Source: Desulfarculaceae bacterium
GTDB taxonomy: Bacteria; Desulfobacterota; Desulfarculia; Desulfarculales; Desulfarculaceae
Reading direction: 5' to 3'
Length of the DNA stretch: 64,000 nucleotides
Assembly (NCBI GenBank): GCA_020444545.1
Contig: JAHLKT010000007.1
Coordinates: 77,001-141,000 of the forward strand
Shown: one piece after another, positions 34,383-42,388 of the stretch
How positions within the stretch are numbered: the first letter of the stretch is position 1
How the letters are laid out: every line of letters starts with the position of its first letter
Program-made: the position numbers and the translations under genes
Notes under the pieces: model-generated
Told to the model about the DNA's origin: nothing
The model's database searches: none
What the model saw: the letters and a program-made list of their open reading frames with translations, nothing else

Positions 34383-34895
34383 TCAGCCGGGCCAGTTGAT
34401 GGGCACCCCGGCATTCTCAGCCAACAGATAAAACCGCGCCGAGCCAAACTCCCATTCCTCGGCCCGAGTGACTAGGCCCGCCCTGACCGGGTTCTGGTGC
34501 ATGTAATCGATTTTCTCCTCGGCCTTTTTTTCGTTCACCACAGGGAAGCAGTAGTAGCGGTGCTTCCAAATGGGGTCGTCGCGGATCTGGGAGGGGAAGT
34601 AATCAGGGGCCGCTTCTATCAGATGCTTTTTAATGCGAAAGGAACTCAGGCGTTTCCAGCGCTGCATGAGGGAGGCGAGCTGTTCCTGGTGGGTAAGGTG
34701 CAGCAGGGTATGCACATGATCAGGCATCACCACGAATCCTAGACAGGCTGCCGAATATTTGGCCACTGCCGCGCCCAGTTCATTCATGACGATTTGCTTG
34801 CAGTTTTCCCGGTTGAGCAGCCGGCGGTTTTTGTAACAGGAAAAGGTGATGAAAAAGGCTTGTCCCAAAAAGGGTAGGCTGGTGTTTAGCTTCAC
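34383..34895 (-). CDS. REP-associated tyrosine transposase (RAYT, TnpA_REP)
   Basis: This 170-residue Y1 HUH transposase belongs to the IS200-like RAYT group. The HUH motif is HVH at residues 60-62 in VVMPDHVHTLLHL, the catalytic tyrosine is probably Y131 in KIDYMHQNPVRAGLV, and the typical WEFGSARFY follows. RAYTs bind and cut REP hairpins and are domesticated genes rather than free transposons. Here the gene is flanked on both sides by REP units (34180-34381 and 34915-35050), with more copies at 44465-44690 and one at 20397, which fits a resident REPtron. The GTG start at 34895 has only a weak AAGGG nearby, so the N-terminus is less certain. Confidence 0.93.
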   Translation of the reverse strand: MKLNTSLPFLGQAFFITFSCYKNRRLLNRENCKQIVMNELGAAVAKYSAACLGFVVMPDHVHTLLHLTHQEQLASLMQRWKRLSSFRIKKHLIEAAPDYFPSQIRDDPIWKHRYYCFPVVNEKKAEEKIDYMHQNPVRAGLVTRAEEWEFGSARFYLLAENAGVPINWPG

Positions 34896-34914
34896 GCCCT
34901 TGTTCCACCCACAG

Positions 34915-35050
34915 GAAGATTTCTTGCCGCTTCGCTTCGCTACGCGGCCCCGACAGACAAGCTGTCGGGGGCAACAGAAATGTTTTGTTGTCTACTCTCC
35001 TTGTTGGCCCCGATAGCTTTGCTATCGGGGTGCCGAAGGCACAAGAAATC
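34915..35050. repeat. REP/BIME cluster upstream of the RAYT gene
   Basis: A type b hairpin (CCCCGACAG...CTGTCGGGG) lies at about 34949-34970 after GATTTCTTGCCGCTTCGC. A type a hairpin (CCCCGATAGC...GCTATCGGGG) lies at 35009-35030 followed by TGCCGAAGGCACAAGAAATC. Together with the downstream cluster they bracket the RAYT gene. Confidence 0.85.
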
Positions 35051-35067
35051 TTAAAACTAAACTGTTC

Positions 35068-35829
35068 TTATTTATTCTTGTCTTTCTTCTGAATCTGCCC
35101 GGCGGCCCAGAGCATCTGGCGGGCGATGCCCCGCATGGCGCGCACCTCGCGGGACGAGGGGCGGCCGCGCTCGATGACGTTCTTGATGGGGCGGTAGAAG
35201 TGCTCGGGGTTGTCTTCCTTCAGGGTCCCGATGGCCACCAGGCCGTCGACCAGGTGGCGGTGCAGGCCCATCATCTCGCCGTGGCTGGCCGGGCTGGGTC
35301 CGGCGGCCGGGGTGGCCCCCGCTTCCAGGGCCGCCTGCCTCAGCTCATAGGCCATCACCATCACCGCCTGGGCCAGGTTGAGGCTGGAGGCCTGGGCGGT
35401 GGGGATGCACACCGAGAGCTGGCAGCGGTCCAGCTGGCTGGTGGACAGCCCCCGGTCCTCGGGGCCGAAGACCATGGCCGCCTTGCCGCCCGCGGCCCAG
35501 GCCAAAAGCTCCGGGGCCGCCCGGCGGGGGTTGATCAGCTCGCCGCGCTTGTAGCCCACCCGGGCCGTGGTGGCCGCCGCGCCCACCGTGTCGGCCAGGG
35601 CCTCGCGCAGGCTGCCGTAGGTCTCCATCTTGGCCAGCACCTTGCGGCCGCAGGTGGAGGCCAGGCGCTGCATGGGCTCTTCCCAGGGGCGCTCCGGCTC
35701 CACCACGCGCAGGCCGCCCAGGCCCATGTTGGCCACCACCCGGGCGGCGGCCCCGATGTTCTCCGGGAAGCGCGGGCGCACCAACACCACCACCAAAGGC
35801 GTGAGGTCTATTTTGTCCGGGCGCGGCAT
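35068..35829 (-). CDS. TrmJ/SpoU-type tRNA (Cm32/Um32) methyltransferase
   Basis: This 253-residue SPOUT protein uses AdoMet in a trefoil-knot fold. The N-terminal motif 1 is VLVRPRFPENIGAAARVVANMGL (N and R typical of TrmJ). Motif 2 is MVFGPEDRGLS and motif 3 is SVCIPTAQASSLNLAQAVMVMAYEL. A helical C-terminus of about 80 residues is as in TrmJ, which 2'-O-methylates position 32 of several tRNAs. The start is uncertain: ATG at 35829 or 35841 are both possible and neither has a strong Shine-Dalgarno site. The upstream region is shared with the divergent PNPOx-like gene. Confidence 0.85.
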   Translation of the reverse strand: MPRPDKIDLTPLVVVLVRPRFPENIGAAARVVANMGLGGLRVVEPERPWEEPMQRLASTCGRKVLAKMETYGSLREALADTVGAAATTARVGYKRGELINPRRAAPELLAWAAGGKAAMVFGPEDRGLSTSQLDRCQLSVCIPTAQASSLNLAQAVMVMAYELRQAALEAGATPAAGPSPASHGEMMGLHRHLVDGLVAIGTLKEDNPEHFYRPIKNVIERGRPSSREVRAMRGIARQMLWAAGQIQKKDKNK

Positions 35830-35967
35830 GGGCCCCAGCATAGCAGAGCAAAGCCCGCCCTCCAACACCCCTGTAGCCATGGCTACAGCGCGGGGCCTTG
35901 AGATATGGCACCATATAAACACAACCCGAACTCAAGCGGGCTTCGGCCCCGAAACAGGAGAAGAATC

Positions 35968-36375
35968 ATGGCCAATTTTGACGAAGATTTTGTCGCGACT
36001 ATCAACCTGCCCGGCCGCGTGGGCGTGCTGGCCACGGCCAGCCCCGACGGCAAGCCCAACGCCGCCTACTTCGGCAGCCCCCGTCTGGACGTGGAGGGCA
36101 AGCTGGTCATGGGCATGATGGAAAACCGCAGCCTCAAGAACCTGGAGGCCAACCCCTACGCGGTGTTCTTCACCGTGAAGGAGGCCCCGGTGGGCTTCGC
36201 CACTCCGGGCTGGCGGCTCTACCTGGAGTGCAAGCAGATCGACCGCGAGGGCGAGGTGCTGGAGCAGGTGAAGAGCGCCATCGCCGCCGCGGCGGGCGAG
36301 CAGGCGGCCGCGGGCATCAAGGCCGGGGTGGTGTTTGAGGTCACCGAGGTGCGGCCCCTGGTGGACATGGGCTAG
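35968..36375 (+). CDS. Pyridoxamine 5'-phosphate oxidase-like FMN-binding protein
   Basis: This 135-residue protein adopts the PNPOx-like split-barrel fold. It starts with a helical FDEDFVATIN segment and continues with GVLATASPDGKPNAAYFGSPR, VMGMMENRSLKNLEANPYAV and FATPGWRLYLECKQIDREGE, the usual strand order. Such small single-domain members bind FMN (or F420 or heme) and have diverse reductase roles; the true substrate is unknown. AGGAGAAGAATC precedes the ATG at 35968. It is divergent from the methyltransferase gene. Confidence 0.85.
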   Translation: MANFDEDFVATINLPGRVGVLATASPDGKPNAAYFGSPRLDVEGKLVMGMMENRSLKNLEANPYAVFFTVKEAPVGFATPGWRLYLECKQIDREGEVLEQVKSAIAAAAGEQAAAGIKAGVVFEVTEVRPLVDMG

Positions 36376-36384
36376 CAGGACGGC

Positions 36385-36482
36385 TTCGCCAGCCACCGGC
36401 ATACGGTGTTGCTGGCGGCGCTCGGGCCTCGACGTAGTTTCAGCTACGCCTGCGGCCCTCGCTCGCCAGCGTGCCGCTGGGG
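36385..36482. repeat. HP1 dispersed hairpin element, copy C
   Basis: The core at 36426-36456 reads GCCTCGACGTAG, a short spacer, CTACGCCTGCGGC. Flanking GCTGGCG and CGCCAGC arms pair. It lies just after the PNPOx-like gene. Confidence 0.75.
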
Positions 36483-36606
36483 CCAGGGCGGGTCGAGAAA
36501 GTTGGTGGCCTAGCGGAAATCCCGAGGCTCCCGCCGCAACCCTTTGGTAGCCCAAGCCTTGGGCCGCCTTGTCTGCCGGCGGCTGGCTGTGCCGTCTGAA
36601 ATGTTG

Positions 36607-36642
36607 AAAGGGGCTCCGCCGTCGGCGGGGCCCCTCTTTTTG
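36607..36642 (+). terminator. Rho-independent terminator
   Basis: The stem GGGGCTCCGCC / GGCGGGGCCCC has one G-T pair and a three-base loop. It is followed by TCTTTTT and preceded by AAA, so it could also serve the convergent secreted-protein gene on the minus strand. Confidence 0.85.
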
Positions 36643-36662
36643 CGCCAAAAATTTGCCCTGGC

Positions 36663-37067
36663 CTAGGGCGTGCCCAACAAGCCCGGCTTGAGGGGCCGGT
36701 AGTTGGGGTCCAAGGTGCGGCCTTCCACGATGTTGATCACCAGGTTCAGCCTCTTGTTTTCGCCCGGCCCCAGCTTGGTCTTCTGGACGGCCAGGTCGGC
36801 CTTTTTGCTGCCGATGCTGGCCTCGACCTTGTAGTCGCCGGGCGAGAGGTTGTTGATCACGTAGGTCCCCTGGCCGTCGGCGATGGACTCCACCACGAAG
36901 CCCTCTTGCAGGTGCTCCACGCGCACCGTGGCTCCGCGCAGGGGTTCGCCGTAGCGGTTGACCACCGCGCCGGACAGGGAGCCCTGGGCGCTCCCGGCCT
37001 GGGCCGGTGGGGCGGGGAGGCAGAGCAAGGCGGCCAGCAGGGCCAGCAAAACAGCAGGGCGGAACAA
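36663..37067 (-). CDS. Secreted carboxypeptidase-regulatory-like (CarboxypepD_reg) domain protein
   Basis: This 134-residue protein has a signal peptide (hydrophobic residues 4-20, cleavage likely after AQA near residue 24). One beta-sandwich of the carboxypeptidase regulatory-like type follows: GSLSGAVVNRYGEPLRGATV, then GTYVINNLSPGDYKVEAS. Such domains bind or position other envelope components and are not catalytic. The TTG start at 37067 follows AAAGGAGAGACGCC, which fixes the start. It is divergent from the large membrane protein gene at 37206. Confidence 0.85.
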   Translation of the reverse strand: MFRPAVLLALLAALLCLPAPPAQAGSAQGSLSGAVVNRYGEPLRGATVRVEHLQEGFVVESIADGQGTYVINNLSPGDYKVEASIGSKKADLAVQKTKLGPGENKRLNLVINIVEGRTLDPNYRPLKPGLLGTP

Positions 37068-37205
37068 GGCGTCTCTCCTTTGAAGGCGGGCTCAGTCAGG
37101 CCAATTTACCAAAAGCCGCGCCCCGGGGCCAGGCCTTCCCTCGGCCTCTATCCAGGTGGGGGCGGGTTGGGGCATAATGAATGGCGTTCATGGGGAGGTA
37201 TCCGC

Positions 37206-39338
37206 TTGGACCACCGCCCTTGCCATAGCCCGGCCGCCTTGTGGGGGCAGGCCCTGGCCGTGTTCGCGGCCTATGCCCTATTGGCCCTTTGGTGGCTCAG
37301 CCCCCTGAGCCTCCACGCGGCGACCCATCTCTACGACCCCGGCGACAGCCTGCTCAACACCTGGGCCCTGGCCTGGGACTGGCGCGCCCTGGGCCGCGCC
37401 CCCCTGGCCCTGTTCGATGCCAACGCCTTTTACCCGGCGCGCAACTCCCTGGCCTTCAGCGAGCATCTGCTGGTGCCCGCCCTCCTGGCCGGGCCCGCCC
37501 TGTCCCTGGGCGCGGGGCCCATCCTGGCCCACAACCTGGCCCTGCTACTAACCTTCCCCCTGAGCGGCCTGGGGACGTACCTCTTGGCGCGGCGGCTCAG
37601 CGGCTCCTTATGGGCGGCGGCCCTGGCCGGGCTGTTCTTCGCCTTTTGCCCCTACCGCACCCTGCAAATCACCCGCCTGCAAACCGAGGCGGTGATGTTC
37701 GCGCCCTTTGCCCTGTGGTTTTTGCACCGCTGGCTGGCCTCCGGGACCTGGCGCGATCTGGGGGGCTTTCTCCTGGCCTATGTGCTGCTGGCCTTGTGCA
37801 GCGCCTACTGGGCCCTGTACGGCGGCCTGGCCCTGCTGTTGGCCCTGGCCTGGGGCATGGCCGCTCAGCGCCGCTGGGCCTCGGGCCGCCGCTGGCTCCA
37901 GCTCGGGCTGGGCGGTCTGGCCGGGGCGGCGGCGCTGGCGCCTTTCGCCGCGCCCTATCTGGCCGCGCGCGCGGCCATGGGCATGAGCCGGGGCCTGGAG
38001 GCGGTGCGCCTGTATGCGGCCGAGCCCGCCTCCTGGCTGGCCGCCCCGCCGGGCCTGCTCCTGTGGGGGCCGCTGCTCTCGCCCCTGGGCTTTCGGGAGG
38101 CCTACCTCTTCCCCGGCCTGGCGGCCCTGCTCCTGGCCGGGGCCGGGGTGGCCCTGTTTCGCGGCGGGGGCAAGCCCGCGCCCCGCTGGCTATACCTGGC
38201 CCTGGCCCTGTTCAGCCTGCTCATGTCCCTGGGCCCGGAAATCCGCCTGGCCGGGTTGGAGTTGAACGGGCCCTACCGCTTGTTCTACGAGCACTTCCCC
38301 GGTTTCGCCGGGCTGCGCACCGCGGCCCGCTGGGGCATGATCTCCCAGCTCTCCCTGGCGGTGCTGGCCGGGCTGGGCCTGGCCGCGCTGCTGGCCCGCA
38401 TAGGCCGCGCCGGGTGGCGCGCCGCCCTGGTGGGCCTCGCGGCCCTGGCGCTGGCGGCCGAGCTGTTGCCCGGCCCCATCCCCATGGCCGGGCCCTTCCC
38501 CTTGCGGCCGCCGCCGCCCATCGCCTGGCTGGCCGAGCAGAGCGGCCCCGGCGCGGTGCTGCATCTGCCCATGGACTCGCCCCGCCAGGACTTCTTTTTC
38601 CGTTACCTCTCCACCTTTCACTGGCGGCCCCTGGTCAACGGCCACTGCGACCTGGCCAGCCGGGGGCACCTGGCCCTGAGCCAGCTCTTGCAAGACCCCA
38701 CCCCGGAGCTGCTCGCCGGCCTGGCCCGGGGCGGGGTGCGCTTTGTCCTGCTGCACCGCCAAAAGATGCTCCCCGCCCAGTCCCGTGGTTTGGAGGCCCT
38801 GCTGGCCGTCCATCCCGGCCTGGCCCGCCGGGCCGGAGCCTGGCCCTGGCAAGACACCGTGGCCTGGGAGCTGATCCCCCCGCCCGGCCCCGCCCCCCTG
38901 CCGCCGCCCGCCTCGGCCCCGCCGCCGGGCAAGGCCACGGCGAGCGCCTGGCCCCAGGACCTGCCCCGCGCCCTGGACCGCGACCCGGCCACCTTCTGGG
39001 GCACCGGACGGCCCCAGCAAACCGTCGACTGGTTCGCGTTGGTCTGGCAGCGGCCCCTGGAGCTGGCCGGGGTGGAGCTGAACCTGGGCTACCAGCCCCA
39101 CATGCTGCCCCGGGGCCTTCGCCTGGAGCTGTTGGACCCTGCCGGACGCTGGCAAGAGGCGGCCTTCTCGGCCCGCCTGGCGCCACTGATGGCCGTGCTA
39201 GCCCGCCCCGCCCAGACCCCGGCCCGCTACCTGCTCACCCTCGAGCGGCCCCGCCCGGCCAAAGGCCTGCGCCTCGTCCTGACCCGTCCGGGCCGCGAGC
39301 CTTGGGTCATTGCCGAGCTGGGCCTGAATACCCCATAA
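37206..39338 (+). CDS. GT-C-like multi-spanning membrane protein with discoidin-like C-terminus
   Basis: This 710-residue protein has about 11-12 membrane helices in the first 450 residues. A periplasmic loop after the first helix contains DPGDSLLNTWALAWD, typical of YfhO/GT39-like glycosyltransferases, where the Asp pair is catalytic. The soluble C-terminus (about 455-710) ends with an F5/8 type C (discoidin)-like sandwich: ALDRDPATFWGTG, then LELAGVELNLGYQP. Such proteins move sugars from lipid carriers in the periplasm, and the discoidin part may hold the acceptor glycan. Donor and acceptor are unknown. TTG at 37206 was chosen because GGGGAGGT lies six bases upstream. It is the second GT-C-like gene in the window after 12288. 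Confidence 0.85.
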   Translation: MDHRPCHSPAALWGQALAVFAAYALLALWWLSPLSLHAATHLYDPGDSLLNTWALAWDWRALGRAPLALFDANAFYPARNSLAFSEHLLVPALLAGPALSLGAGPILAHNLALLLTFPLSGLGTYLLARRLSGSLWAAALAGLFFAFCPYRTLQITRLQTEAVMFAPFALWFLHRWLASGTWRDLGGFLLAYVLLALCSAYWALYGGLALLLALAWGMAAQRRWASGRRWLQLGLGGLAGAAALAPFAAPYLAARAAMGMSRGLEAVRLYAAEPASWLAAPPGLLLWGPLLSPLGFREAYLFPGLAALLLAGAGVALFRGGGKPAPRWLYLALALFSLLMSLGPEIRLAGLELNGPYRLFYEHFPGFAGLRTAARWGMISQLSLAVLAGLGLAALLARIGRAGWRAALVGLAALALAAELLPGPIPMAGPFPLRPPPPIAWLAEQSGPGAVLHLPMDSPRQDFFFRYLSTFHWRPLVNGHCDLASRGHLALSQLLQDPTPELLAGLARGGVRFVLLHRQKMLPAQSRGLEALLAVHPGLARRAGAWPWQDTVAWELIPPPGPAPLPPPASAPPPGKATASAWPQDLPRALDRDPATFWGTGRPQQTVDWFALVWQRPLELAGVELNLGYQPHMLPRGLRLELLDPAGRWQEAAFSARLAPLMAVLARPAQTPARYLLTLERPRPAKGLRLVLTRPGREPWVIAELGLNTP

Positions 39339-39414
39339 TCAGGGGGGAGATGCCTAGGGGGTCCGCCCCGGGTCCCTGCCCGGTTTTGCCGCGCACCGCT
39401 CGGAGGATCGAACC

Positions 39415-39909
39415 ATGCTCAGACTCGTCCGCCTGTTGGCCCTGCTCTGCGTTCTGTGTCTCGCGCTCCCCGCCTTGGCCGCGCCGCCCACGGCTTGCCG
39501 CCTGCTCACCCCGGCCGAGGTGGGCAAGGCCCTGGGCCTGGCCATGGAGCCGGGCAAGCCCACCGGCCCCAACCCCATGGGCCAGACCCTGTGCTTTTTC
39601 GCGGTAAAGGAATCGCGGGTGGACCGCTACGCCCAGATCACCCTGACCCTGCCCCCGCCCAAGCTGAGGAAGGCCCTGCCCGCCTCCAAGCTCTTCGCCG
39701 ACGCCAAGGCGCGCACCGCCGGGGCCAAGGCCATAAGCGGTCTGGGCGATCAGGCCTTCTGGGGGGGCGTCGGCAATAAGATGGGAGCCGGGCTGCACGT
39801 GCTCCGGGGCGACTACTACTTGATCGTGGATACGGCCACCGGCGACAAGGACAAGGACTTGGCCTCGGCCAAGGAGCTGGCCGCGCTAATGCTCAAGCGA
39901 TTGAAGTAA
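39415..39909 (+). CDS. Small secreted protein of unknown function
   Basis: This 164-residue protein has a signal peptide (hydrophobic residues 4-20, cleavage likely after ALA near residue 22). The mature domain starts PPTACRLLTPAEVGKALGLA, a pattern shared by many small secreted proteins with a Cys near the start. It continues as alternating strands with a second Cys (TLCFFAV) that may pair with it. No active site is recognisable. GGAGGATCGAACC precedes the ATG. It follows the GT-C-like gene by 76 bases and could share its transcript. Confidence 0.8.
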   Translation: MLRLVRLLALLCVLCLALPALAAPPTACRLLTPAEVGKALGLAMEPGKPTGPNPMGQTLCFFAVKESRVDRYAQITLTLPPPKLRKALPASKLFADAKARTAGAKAISGLGDQAFWGGVGNKMGAGLHVLRGDYYLIVDTATGDKDKDLASAKELAALMLKRLK

Positions 39910-39959
39910 GGGGGCAGTATAGGCTGGGCGCAGCCAAGCGAAACCCAGCAGTACCTACC

Positions 39960-40440
39960 GTTCTTTTTTGATCCAGAAACAGTGTGTCATCGCGAGCAGC
40001 GGCGGCCCCAAACGGTTGCTGAAAAGGGAAGGTCCTCCCGCCGCGAGGTGGCGATCTTCCTTGGTGCTGTCTCCGGCTTCGTGGTGGGATGAAGAGAGAG
40101 AAGAGGGAAGAAAAAGAAAAAAGAAAAAGCTTTTTTTGTCGGGGTCACTCGGGGCCGGCATAATAGCTGGGGTAAATGAGAAAAGCCCGCTGGCGGGGCG
40201 GCCTCGCAAAGTAGGGCAAGCGGACACAGGTCCGCTTTTGTTTTGGTGGGTCGGCGGGAGAGGCGCTTCGGTTGGGCGCGGAGATGCCGGCCCCTTGGCG
40301 ACCCCGGCGGGGGGGTGGGGGAGAAGAAAAACGGGGAAGAAAAATAAATAAGTGCTGGTATGGCAGGCAGGCCAATGTAGGGGCGGGGTTTATTCCCACC
40401 CGAGAGACTCCCGCGCCTTAGCAGTCGGGCGTAAATTACG
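39960..40440. repeat. Composite repeat unit 1 (inverted relative to 6280-7260)
   Basis: About 480 bases made of the modules seen at 6280-7260, in the opposite orientation. In order they are GTCATCGCGAG, AGGTGGCGATCTTCCTTGGT, a purine-rich tract, GTCGGGGTCACTCGGGGCCG, GCGGACACAGGTCCGC (a short palindrome), and GGCGACCCCGGCGGGG. No gene is credible here. Confidence 0.8.
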
Positions 40441-40449
40441 AACGCCTAT

Positions 40450-40830
40450 TTTGATCTAGAAAACAGAAAGTCATCGCGAGGAGCGGCGGCCACGGGCGGT
40501 GGCAGAAAGGGGAAGCCCTTCCGCCGCGAGGTGGCGATCTTCCTTGGTGTTGTCTCCGGTTTGGGACAAAGAGAAGAGAGGGGGAAAAGAAAGAAGAAGC
40601 GTTTTTTTGTCGAGGTCACTCGGGGCCGGCATAACAGCAGGGGCAAACGAGAGAGGCCCGCTGGCTGGGCGGCTTTGCGGAGTAGGGCAAGCGGACACAG
40701 GTCCGCTTTTGTTTTGGTGGGGTCGGCGGGAGAGGCGCTTCGGTTGGGCGCGGAGATGCCGGCCCCTTGGCGACCCCGGCGAGGGGGGTGGTGGGGGGAG
40801 AAGAAAAGAAAGAAGAGAAGCGATAAGAGC
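40450..40830. repeat. Composite repeat unit 2 (direct copy of unit 1)
   Basis: This unit repeats the modules of 39960-40440 in the same order and orientation, with close to identical DNA over long blocks, for example AAGCGGACACAGGTCCGC and GAGATGCCGGCCCCTTGGCG. It is shorter at its right end. The pair looks like a tandem duplication of one large element. Confidence 0.8.
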
Positions 40831-40842
40831 GGAACGGGCCGC

Positions 40843-41682
40843 TCAGACCAGCTCCATCTTTTCCACCTCCAGCCGGATGTAGGCGTAATCGCCCTCGGGC
40901 GGCAGCCAGGAGGCCTGGCCCCAGGTGGGCACCAGGCAGCCCTCCATGCGCCGCCAGCGCCCGAAGCGCGCCTGCCAGGGCGTGGCCGCGAAGCTCTTGT
41001 CCGCCCGCTGTTGCCAGCGGGCCGGGGTGTAGAAGCTCAGCGGCAGGCCGCGCCGCGAAAAGCGGAACACGCCCTCGGCCTCCACCCCGCCCAAACGGAC
41101 CACCGCCCGCGCCGAGGTCTCGTTGATCTCTTCCCAGCTGAGATGCTCGCCGGGCAGCAGGGCCAGGGGGAAGAAGGGTGCCTCGGCCAGCCAGCGTTGC
41201 AGCGAGCCCTGGTCCAGCTCCGGCGCGTCCTCGGCCCGGGCCAGGGTCAGCCAGCCCCACAGGCTCACCAAGAGCTTGCCCCGCCCCAGCTCCAGGGCGT
41301 CGCGGGCGAAGACCACCATCAGGCGCGACATCCTGAGGCGCGCGTTCCACACCATGCCCGGCGGGTTCAGCGACCAGGCCTGGCTGCCCTGCCAAGGCTG
41401 CCAGGGCCGGGCCGCGCTCAGGCGCATTTGGCCGCGCACCGTGGCCCGCGCCAGGCGGGGCTCTCCGCCCGCCGGGGGCAGGGCCTGCTCCAGATAGCGC
41501 CGCACCGGCGCGGGAAGGCCTTCCAGCTCGCCGGGACGGCGGGCCACCGGCTCGGACTGGGCCATGAGGCTCCGCGCCACTTCCTCGCCCCGGCGGGCGA
41601 AGCGCTGCCCGCCCCACCAGGCCAGGCCGATGATCGCGGCGGCCGTGGCCACCAACAACGAGAGAAAAATGCTTAGGAACAT
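40843..41682 (-). CDS. DUF6544-like membrane-anchored protein
   Basis: This 279-residue protein has an N-terminal membrane helix (MFLSIFLSLLVATAAAIIGL). A domain resembling DUF6544/DUF6920 follows: LPAPVRRYLEQALPP, VRGQMRLSAARPWQPW, then WNARLRMSRLMVVFARDALE and a final RMEGCLVPTWGQASW. The function is unknown; the N-terminus suggests a periplasmic orientation. Its ATG at 41682 overlaps the end of the upstream isochorismatase-like gene by ten bases, so translation is probably coupled. It ends inside the composite repeat region. Confidence 0.75.
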   Translation of the reverse strand: MFLSIFLSLLVATAAAIIGLAWWGGQRFARRGEEVARSLMAQSEPVARRPGELEGLPAPVRRYLEQALPPAGGEPRLARATVRGQMRLSAARPWQPWQGSQAWSLNPPGMVWNARLRMSRLMVVFARDALELGRGKLLVSLWGWLTLARAEDAPELDQGSLQRWLAEAPFFPLALLPGEHLSWEEINETSARAVVRLGGVEAEGVFRFSRRGLPLSFYTPARWQQRADKSFAATPWQARFGRWRRMEGCLVPTWGQASWLPPEGDYAYIRLEVEKMELV

Positions 41683-42248
41683 TTGGAGCAGTCGCGTCCT
41701 TTGCCGTCCAGGGTGTCGATCCATTGCGCGGTGGTAAGGACCCGCGAAAAACGCATGGCCTGGGTGACCAGCACCGCGCGGTGCAGCTCCTCGGCCGTGA
41801 CCTTGCCCGCCTGGTTGGCAATGTCCAGGGTGCCGGTGGCGTCGTAGAGGAACTCCACGTCCAGGCCCCGGTGAAAGGCCTGGCGGGCGGTGGTGTCGCA
41901 GCACATCTGGGTCATGTAGCCGCAGATGGCCACCGTGTCCGCGCCGATGGACTCCAGCCACGGCCCCAGCTCGGTGCCGGTGAAGGAGCCGGGCAGCTGC
42001 TTTGCGATGAGCACCTCGCGGGGGCGCGCGGCCACCTCGGGCATCAGCTCCCAGCCCGGCGAGTTCAGGCGAAAGGCCGGGGCCTGGGGGTCGGGCGAAC
42101 CGTGCTGGATCACGGCCACGGGCACGCCGTGGCGCGTCGCCGCGTCCATGGCCTCCAGCACCTTGGCCAGGCTGTTCGGCGGGTGGCTAATCGGCAGGGC
42201 GCCGGTGAAGTATTCCTTCTGCACGTCTATGACCAACAGGGCCCGCAT
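41673..42248 (-). CDS. Isochorismatase-family cysteine hydrolase
   Basis: This 191-residue protein has the isochorismatase-like fold. The catalytic triad is D8 (LLVIDVQKEYF), K83 (IAKQLPGSF) and C116 (GYMTQMCCDTTAR), followed by the helix AFHRGLDVEFLYDATGT. Members hydrolyse amides such as nicotinamide, carbamoylsarcosine or biuret; the substrate cannot be told. GGAGG lies before the ATG. It overlaps the DUF6544-like gene, with which it forms an operon. Confidence 0.9.
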   Translation of the reverse strand: MRALLVIDVQKEYFTGALPISHPPNSLAKVLEAMDAATRHGVPVAVIQHGSPDPQAPAFRLNSPGWELMPEVAARPREVLIAKQLPGSFTGTELGPWLESIGADTVAICGYMTQMCCDTTARQAFHRGLDVEFLYDATGTLDIANQAGKVTAEELHRAVLVTQAMRFSRVLTTAQWIDTLDGKGRDCSKCS

Positions 42249-42388
42249 GGTTCGCGCCTCCGTGAGGGTGTTGGGCCAAGATTAACACACCCCGGGCAGG
42301 GCCGCGCTTGGTGCGGCGGGCACATTGGACTACAATTAACCGGAGATTATCGCCGCGCCCGACCAGCGGCCCTAGGGAGGACCAAGCC

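Noticed and set aside
40531-41676. 381-codon plus-strand frame starting in the composite repeat
   Set aside because: It runs from repeat DNA into the antisense of the DUF6544-like gene; the minus-strand gene has a membrane helix and translational coupling that support it instead.
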